Part shown: positions 38,381-42,827 of the stretch, piece after piece
Position numbering within the stretch: position 1 is the stretch's first letter
Layout of the letters: every line of letters begins with the position of its first letter
From: a bacterium
GTDB lineage: Bacteria > Patescibacteriota > Minisyncoccia > Minisyncoccales > RBG-13-42-11
Length of the DNA: 42,827 nt
Direction: 5' to 3'
Assembly: GCA_030646565.1 (NCBI GenBank)
Contig: JAUSLA010000024.1
Location: 1 to 42,827, forward strand
Made by a program: the position numbers and the translations under genes
Notes under the pieces: generated by a model
What the model was told of the DNA's origin: nothing
What the model saw: only the letters and a program-made list of their open reading frames with translations
Databases searched by the model: none

Positions 38381-39772
38381 TTAGAAATTAGAGATTAACT
38401 TATATATATCCCCTGCCCCCATTATTATTAAAACATCAAATGGCGAAGAGATAAATCTCTTCTTCACCTTCGCCCCGCAATAGCGGGGCTCGGTCTCTGA
38501 AAGATTTTTTTTAAGATAATCTAAAATTTTTTCCTTTGGGAGATACATTATATCTTTCCTTTTTATTGCCTTCACTAATTTTTCAGAATTTACTTTCTCT
38601 TTTATTTTCCCTTCTTCCCTGCCGGCCACGTCATAAATATCGGTTATGATAATTTTATTTATGCATAAAGCCTGCTTAAAAACATTCACAAAATCTTTAA
38701 ATAAATAATGCGTTCTTTGATATTGATGCGGCTGAAAAACGCACCAGATTCTTTGCTTTGGATATTTTTCCCGGGCGGCCTTAAAGGTAACTTTTACTTC
38801 CGTGGGATGATGGCCGTAGTCAGAAATAATTGTTTTTCTCGCAGAACCTCCTTTTACTGCGAGGACGGGCCTCGTAATTTCAAAACGGCGCCAAGAACCG
38901 CGATATTCTGACAAAGCCTTAAAGGATATTTTATCAGGGATTTTCAAAGCGCGGGCCGCTGTCAAAGCCGCTAAAGCGTTGGAAATATTATGGTCTCCCG
39001 GCACCTTTAAAATCTGTTTTAATTTTTTTGCTTCTTTTTGTTTCAAGCTATACAAAGAGATCAGATCTCCTCGGGAGATCCGATCTCCAATAATTTCTTG
39101 AATATTTCTCTCATCTTTGTTTGCCACCAGAACTCCGTCTTCCGGCAAATGCCCGATATATTTTTTGAATACCTTTAAAATATTACCCAAATTTTTATAA
39201 TAGTCCAAGTGGTCAGCTTCAATTGTTGTTAAAATAATAATTTTCGGCCAGTAATTTAAAAAAGAGGCAAAATGCTCGTCTGCCTCAATGACTAAATATT
39301 CACTCTTCCCTACCCTGCAGTTATTGTCGTTAAATTCTTTGACTTTTGTGCCGACGATTACCGTCGGGTCAAGCCCGGCCTTAACCAGCAAAATGCCGAG
39401 CATTGCTGTTGTTGTGCTTTTTCCGTGCGTTCCCGAAACCGCAATGGTAAAATATTGTTTTGTTAATTCGCCTAATGCTTCCGGATAACTCTGGCATTTT
39501 ATCCCCAATTTCCTTGCAAATTTTAGCTCAGAATTATCTTTTTTGACAGCCGGACTATAAATTACCAAATCTATATCTTTTGGTAAATTTTCTGGCTTGT
39601 GCGGACCGATAATAATTTTTGCCCCAAGCTTTCCCAAGACATCCGTGATTTCGGAAGAAACCAAATCAGAGCCGCTAACCTCGCAGCCTTTTTCCAGATA
39701 ATATTTCGCCAAAGCCGAAACACCAATGCCTCCAATGCCAATAAAATGAATTTTTAGTTTTTTAATTGGCAT
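38381..39772 (-). CDS. murC: UDP-N-acetylmuramate--L-alanine ligase MurC with in-frame repeat
   Basis: 463 residues. HFIGIGGIGVSALAKYYLEKGCEVSGSD (UDP-binding), ATP loop VSGTHGKSTTTAML (GTHGKS at 114-119), EADEHFASFL, and NALAALTAA. It adds L-Ala to UDP-MurNAc, the first peptide step of peptidoglycan synthesis in the cytoplasm. Residues about 426-445, between LKKNLS and DVLIIMGAGDIYKL, are encoded by a family A repeat and have no counterpart in ordinary MurC, where these two segments are nearly adjacent. The reading frame is kept. It overlaps the thpR gene by 19 bases. Confidence 0.95.
   Translation of the reverse strand: MPIKKLKIHFIGIGGIGVSALAKYYLEKGCEVSGSDLVSSEITDVLGKLGAKIIIGPHKPENLPKDIDLVIYSPAVKKDNSELKFARKLGIKCQSYPEALGELTKQYFTIAVSGTHGKSTTTAMLGILLVKAGLDPTVIVGTKVKEFNDNNCRVGKSEYLVIEADEHFASFLNYWPKIIILTTIEADHLDYYKNLGNILKVFKKYIGHLPEDGVLVANKDERNIQEIIGDRISRGDLISLYSLKQKEAKKLKQILKVPGDHNISNALAALTAARALKIPDKISFKALSEYRGSWRRFEITRPVLAVKGGSARKTIISDYGHHPTEVKVTFKAAREKYPKQRIWCVFQPHQYQRTHYLFKDFVNVFKQALCINKIIITDIYDVAGREEGKIKEKVNSEKLVKAIKRKDIMYLPKEKILDYLKKNLSETEPRYCGAKVKKRFISSPFDVLIIMGAGDIYKLISNF
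38436..38502 (-). repeat. Family A repeat inserted in-frame in murC
   Basis: On the minus strand: GACCGAGCCCCGC-TATT-GCGGGGCGAAGGTG, then AAGAAGAGATTTATCTCTTCGCC. All parts of the consensus are present (CGAG arm, GAAGGTGAAG linker, second stem, CGCC end). The reading frame has no stop, unlike most copies. Confidence 0.85.
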
Positions 39773-40323
39773 GATTCTAAAATAGTATATTCCGGACCTT
39801 CTCTTTTCAGCTTGCTCTCCATTACCTCAATTGAATTTACCGGAAAGCTTAAATCGATTTCTTCGTTGACATCAGGTTTCTCTTCTTCCTCAATTCTCCT
39901 TAATTCCCAAGTTTTTATTCTACCCAACGTAATATGAGAGGCATACGGTTTAACATCGGGATTTAAACTTTCTGGAGAAGTTGTCAAAAGAGAATTTTCC
40001 AACTCGCTTTGCAATGCTCCCAATTCTTTTGATTTTTCTCCTTCTATCCATACCATCCGGGGAGGAAATTTTTTTGGCGGGCCGTAAATAATTTTTTCAA
40101 GTTTGATAAAAAATGGAGAATGCCGGGAAGCTATTTCTTTCGCAGTTTTGCAAACCTCCAAAACCTCCTCGTCTGAAAGAGCCCCGATAAAAATCAAGGT
40201 AATATGCAAATTCTCTTTTTTCGTCCAACGGCAGGGCAGCTCCGGCCATTTTGTTTTATAATCTGCAAGTTTCTTTTTTATATCATCCGGCAGATTAATA
40301 GCAATAAAAACTCTGTGTTGCAT
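39754..40323 (-). CDS. thpR: RNA 2',3'-cyclic phosphodiesterase (2'-5' RNA ligase family)
   Basis: About 189 residues from ATG 40323. Two HxTx motifs mark the 2H phosphoesterase family: LHITLIFIG near residue 40 and SHITLGRI near 133. The start MQHRVFIAINLP is the normal family N-terminus; an upstream ATG (40344) is possible but would add only seven residues. It opens 2',3'-cyclic phosphate RNA ends. It overlaps murC by 19 bases. Confidence 0.9.
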   Translation of the reverse strand: MQHRVFIAINLPDDIKKKLADYKTKWPELPCRWTKKENLHITLIFIGALSDEEVLEVCKTAKEIASRHSPFFIKLEKIIYGPPKKFPPRMVWIEGEKSKELGALQSELENSLLTTSPESLNPDVKPYASHITLGRIKTWELRRIEEEEKPDVNEEIDLSFPVNSIEVMESKLKREGPEYTILESCQLKN

Positions 40324-40346
40324 GTTAAAATATCGCTTACCCAAGC

Positions 40347-40492
40347 CACGTCAAAGAGAACTGCGTTCTCTTCTCCATCTGCGTTCCGCAAAGCGGAACT
40401 TAATCAGCGAAGGGTGGAGGCAAAGAGAACTATGTTCTCTTCTTAAACCCTCATCCCGCAAGCGGGATTCAGTAGATGAATGAAAGTTCTTC
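40347..40492. repeat. Family A units
   Basis: AAAGAGAAC-TGC-GTTCTCTT, CTGCGTTCCGC-AAA-GCGGAACTTAATCAG, the GCGAAGGGTGGAGG linker, AAAGAGAACTATGTTCTCTT, CATCCCGC-AA-GCGGGATTCAG. Compensated stem changes are plain here (CGTTCCGC/GCGGAACT, ATCCCGC/GCGGGAT). Confidence 0.75.
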
Positions 40493-40555
40493 GATTGTAT
40501 TTTAACATAAAAAGCCGTAGAATTAAAGAACGAGTTTTTTGAATAAAAAACGAAG

Positions 40556-40586
40556 TTAAAGATGAAGCGAAGCTTCATCGCCCGAC
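40556..40586. repeat. Reduced family A hairpin
   Basis: GATGAAGC-GA-AGCTTCATCGCCCGAC, just before the next plus-strand gene. Confidence 0.6.
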
Positions 40587-40589
40587 TAT

Positions 40590-40883
40590 ATGCATTTCAA
40601 ATTTAAAGGACCATTAAAAGAAAGCATTTATAACTTAATGCGGCAGGCCGGCTATTTTTTTCAAGGCAAAGATGAAGAAACAGGAGAACTTAATTTTGTT
40701 CGACCGCCCCGCGGCTACCCAAGATTTCATTTATTTATTAAAGTTCAAGACGAAAATTTAACTTTCAGCCTGCATTTGGACCAAAAGCGACCGATTTATC
40801 GTGGCGTTCCTGCTCATGCCGGCGAATACAACAACGAAATGATTGAAAAAGAAATGGAGAGAATAAAAGGAATCTTAAAATAA
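40590..40883 (+). CDS. Conserved hypothetical protein
   Basis: 97 residues: MHFKFKGPLKESIYNLMRQAGYFFQGKDEETGELNFVRP, RGYPRFHLFIKV, FSLHLDQKRPIYRGVPAHAGEY, and a final acidic-basic helix. The LHLDQKxP...HxGEY block recalls a small protein family seen in Parcubacteria, from memory; its role is unknown. A family A hairpin ends four bases before the ATG. The CYTH gene follows after seven bases. Confidence 0.7.
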   Translation: MHFKFKGPLKESIYNLMRQAGYFFQGKDEETGELNFVRPPRGYPRFHLFIKVQDENLTFSLHLDQKRPIYRGVPAHAGEYNNEMIEKEMERIKGILK

Positions 40884-40890
40884 ATATTTC

Positions 40891-41568
40891 ATGGATAAAA
40901 ATATTGAAGTAGAATTTAAATTTCAAATTTTTGATAACGACGAAATAAAAGAGTTCGCAAAGACGCTTAAATTTATGGATGAGAAAAGAATAATTGACGT
41001 ATATCTGGACACAAAAGAAGGAAATTTGTACAAAAGGGGCATTTTTATAAGAATCAGGAATAATAAAAAATTAGATTTCAAATTCAATTTAGATGCCGTC
41101 AAGAATCAAAATGGAGTAAACAAACACGAACATTGCGACGAGTTATCATTTCCCCTCCCCTTGCCGCAAAATTCGGTCGAGCCGATTAATAAAATATGCA
41201 GAACTTTAAACCTTGAGGAAATTAGCGCTCCGGTCACAGAAGACTTAAAAAATAAAAACAATTTAATAGATTCTGTTGTTATAGATAAAATCAGAAAAGA
41301 CTATACAGATGAAAAGTTCAATTATTCCTTAGACAATGTAGACAAACTGGGAGAATTTATTGAGATTGAATTTATGGCATCAAAAGATGATGATATTGAA
41401 AAAACTAAAGACGAAATGCGAAAAAAACTAAAAAATTTAAAATTAAAATTGATTACCGCTGGTTATAACGAAGTTTATTGGCGTAAATTTAATTTTGACT
41501 TATACTTGCAAGGCCGATATTTATTTGAAGAAGATTACGCAAAATACCGACCGAATATCGAAAATTAA
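40891..41568 (+). CDS. CYTH-domain protein
   Basis: 225 residues. The N-terminal ExExK motif (EVEFK, residues 6-10), DVYLDTKEGNLYKRGIFIRIRNNKKLDFKFN and the late LGEFIEIEFM define the CYTH triphosphate tunnel fold (thiamine triphosphatase, class IV adenylate cyclase, inorganic triphosphatase). It likely binds a triphosphate with Mg; which one is not clear. A P-loop kinase remnant follows after 12 bases. Confidence 0.85.
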   Translation: MDKNIEVEFKFQIFDNDEIKEFAKTLKFMDEKRIIDVYLDTKEGNLYKRGIFIRIRNNKKLDFKFNLDAVKNQNGVNKHEHCDELSFPLPLPQNSVEPINKICRTLNLEEISAPVTEDLKNKNNLIDSVVIDKIRKDYTDEKFNYSLDNVDKLGEFIEIEFMASKDDDIEKTKDEMRKKLKNLKLKLITAGYNEVYWRKFNFDLYLQGRYLFEEDYAKYRPNIEN

Positions 41569-41580
41569 CGCGGCGAATTT

Positions 41581-41688
41581 ATGAAAAATTCTGTAAAAAA
41601 TACAAAAATAGACAATATAACATTAATTGGTATGCCGGGTTCGGGAAAAATCATTAAAAGATTAACGATTTGCACTAAAAATTTATGC
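41581..41688 (+). pseudogene. P-loop kinase remnant
   Basis: 35 codons: NITLIGMPGSGK, the start of a shikimate/adenylate-kinase-like P-loop protein, then immediately IIKRLTICTKNLC and TGA. The Walker A motif ends without its Ser/Thr, and the rest of the kinase is absent. An internal deletion joining the start to a distal part is the simplest reading. The stop overlaps the ATG of the next gene (ATGCTGA). Confidence 0.6.
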
Positions 41689-42353
41689 TGAATCAAACGA
41701 TAGCAAAAATTTTAAATGAGATAGCGGAATTGCTGGAAATAAAAGGAACTCCTTTTAAGCCCTCGGCTTACCGGAAAGCGGCAGTGGCTTTGGAAAATTT
41801 AAAAGAAGACATTTCTTTAATTTACAAAGAAAAGGGCGCTAAAGGATTGAAAGAAATTCCGGGTATCGGCAAAAGCATCTCGGAAAAAATTGAGGAATAT
41901 TTGAAAAAAGGCAAGCTGAAATACCATAAAGAATTGAAAGATGAGACCGCCGTGCGTCAGCTGATAACTCACTTTTTTGAAACCAAGGGCCTTTCTCTGG
42001 AAGAATTAAAAAGAAGCGCTAAAAAAAGAAAAATTATTTATTCCCGTTTTACGCGGCCGGCAAAACAGCTTTTAGAATTGGCGGGGTCTGTTGAAAAATC
42101 AGGGGAAGCCATTGATAAAGTGGCTGAATGGGCAAAATCAAGAAATCTGGATTACTCCATTGAAACAGTTTTCAAAAAGTGGCTGGAACTGGACAGATTA
42201 AAACCAAAAGAAGTTGTTAAAAAACCCTATTTTCGGGGAGACCCGATGGTCTGGTCGGAGACAAAAAGAAAGTGGTATGTAATTTCGCCCGATGGCGAGT
42301 GGCTAGAATTCGCCGGTAAGGAAGGAGAAATAGAGTGGAGGATTATGAAATAA
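41685..42353 (+). CDS. PolX N-terminal (HhH) domain fused to CPR-type C-terminal domain
   Basis: 222 residues. Residues 1-85 match the 8-kDa N-terminal domain of family X DNA polymerase: LNEIAELLEIKGTPFKPSAYRKAA and the helix-hairpin-helix GLKEIPGIGKSISEKIEEYL, which bind DNA. The polymerase palm and the PHP domain are missing. Residues 90-222 (RQLITHFFETKGLSLEEL, FTRPAKQLLELAG, RGDPMVWSETKRKWYVISPDGEW) belong to another, unnamed domain that I associate with CPR genomes. It may bind DNA without polymerising; a deletion-made fusion is another possibility. Confidence 0.7.
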   Translation: MLNQTIAKILNEIAELLEIKGTPFKPSAYRKAAVALENLKEDISLIYKEKGAKGLKEIPGIGKSISEKIEEYLKKGKLKYHKELKDETAVRQLITHFFETKGLSLEELKRSAKKRKIIYSRFTRPAKQLLELAGSVEKSGEAIDKVAEWAKSRNLDYSIETVFKKWLELDRLKPKEVVKKPYFRGDPMVWSETKRKWYVISPDGEWLEFAGKEGEIEWRIMK

Positions 42354-42354
42354 T

Positions 42355-42395
42355 CGTAGGCGATGAGGACTGCGTCCTCATCTTCAACTTCGTTT
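42355..42395. repeat. Family A hairpin
   Basis: GTAGGCGATGAGGAC-TGC-GTCCTCATCTTCAACTTCG right after the fusion-gene stop. Confidence 0.75.
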
Positions 42396-42415
42396 TTTAT
42401 TCTAAAAAACTCGTT

Positions 42416-42446
42416 AAATAAAAAAGGTTCGTAAAAACGAACCTTA
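42416..42446. terminator. Intrinsic terminator
   Basis: AAGGTTCGT-AAAA-ACGAACCTT. On the minus strand it is followed by TTTTATTTAACG, so it serves the minus-strand membrane-protein gene, and possibly the plus-strand gene. Confidence 0.75.
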
Positions 42447-42749
42447 TATAGAGAAAATTCTTCTTTCACTTACTTGCTTTCTCCACCTATAATCATTGGT
42501 CAGCTCTCGCGGCATTCTAAGACAAAATCCTATTCCGCTATTTTTTACTGAAACAATGGACCAAAGCGTTCCGACTAGTCCGACAGCGCCAAATAAAAAA
42601 TTAATCGCTAAGAAATCTTCATCATGTTCGTCGTAGCCTCCGGCATATTCAAATTTTTCGTAAGAACATTTCAAATCATTTTTAAGAATACCGTAAGCTG
42701 AAAAACCGCAAAAAAACCAGAAAATTCCTGCCGCAATTATAATTGTCAA
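42444..42749 (-). CDS. Small membrane protein
   Basis: 101 residues from TTG 42749, supported by AGGAGG upstream. Two hydrophobic segments (IIIAAGIFWFFCGFSAYGIL and INFLFGAVGLVGTLWSIV) flank an acidic loop (GGYDEHDED). The C-terminus is basic (CLRMPRELTNDYRWRKQ) and so probably cytoplasmic. No family recognised; phage-like or CPR-specific small membrane protein possible. Confidence 0.65.
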   Translation of the reverse strand: MTIIIAAGIFWFFCGFSAYGILKNDLKCSYEKFEYAGGYDEHDEDFLAINFLFGAVGLVGTLWSIVSVKNSGIGFCLRMPRELTNDYRWRKQVSERRIFSI

Positions 42750-42791
42750 GGTGCGCCTCCTCCTATCTTTCTTTTAATTTTATAATAACAT

Positions 42792-42827
42792 ATGCCGAAA
42801 ATTATTCAAGAACAAAAAATTAAGCCA
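42792..42827 (+). CDS. Possible start of a gene (partial)
   Basis: ATG 42792 opens a frame of 12 codons (MPKIIQEQKIKP) running off the window. TATAATAACAT lies directly before it, more like a leaderless start than a Shine-Dalgarno start. Too short to identify. Confidence 0.35.
   Translation, partial: MPKIIQEQKIKP

Overview
The window looks like a chromosomal fragment of an ultra-small Candidate Phyla Radiation bacterium, most likely Parcubacteria (Patescibacteria). The grounds are low GC with tight gene packing, TGA used as an ordinary stop, small genes of families common in that group (AbiEii-type nucleotidyltransferase pair, a coiled-coil protein near 26.1 kb, a PolX N-terminal fusion near 42 kb), and hairpin-rich intergenic repeats throughout. 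This assignment is inference from gene content; there is no rRNA or tRNA gene in the window.

Layout. 0-6 kb: the end of nusG and rplK, then a nearly complete thymidylate/one-carbon module (dCMP-deaminase-like protein, ThyA, DHFR, dCTP deaminase, SHMT) with a HIT protein and a nucleotidyltransferase on the opposite strand. 6-12.5 kb (all minus): a secreted M23-fold/beta-propeller protein, a membrane protein, a response regulator and histidine kinase, and a membrane-anchored methyltransferase. 12.5-24 kb (all minus) is accessory. It holds a GNAT protein, an unannotated 33-residue Cys-containing peptide gene that overlaps a radical SAM/SPASM maturase (a likely RiPP system), two NUDIX genes with gene debris, a carbamoyltransferase / PIG-L deacetylase / glycosyltransferase / KsgA-like methyltransferase operon with its own promoter, and a preQ0 operon (queC-GNAT-folE2-queD-queE). 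24-27.4 kb is a scar zone: an AbiEii-type pair, hicB with a gutted hicA, a gutted HD-hydrolase gene and many repeats. 27.4-33.5 kb: a methyltransferase, a SLOG-hydrolase fusion, two HAD proteins, and an M20 peptidase / PfkB kinase / BtpA operon. 33.5-36 kb: a T-box riboswitch (promoter, leader, terminator) controlling an anthranilate-phosphoribosyltransferase-like protein and a HAD phosphatase. 36-42.8 kb: a membrane protein and a small protein ending in Gly-Gly, a TrmB-like regulator, MurC, RNA 2',3'-cyclic phosphodiesterase (ThpR), a CYTH protein, a P-loop kinase remnant, a PolX-N fusion and a small membrane protein.

Two dispersed repeat families run through the window. Family A is a composite of two hairpins (CGAG-stem, linker AAGGGTGRAG, then a GATGAGGAC-type stem ending CGCC). 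Its stems change in compensating fashion, and copies have become coding sequence: in-frame inside murC and as C-terminal tails or stop codons of several proteins. Family B carries TTATCCACA (a DnaA-box match) beside an invertible 12-bp hairpin and a TTTGTAA...CCGACAAAAAG end.

The most notable items are the radical SAM peptide system, the glycosyl/carbamoyl/rRNA-methylase-like operon beside the preQ0 operon, the T-box on an orphan TrpD-like gene, the in-frame palindromic element in murC, and several genes reduced to their N- and C-terminal ends by internal deletion.
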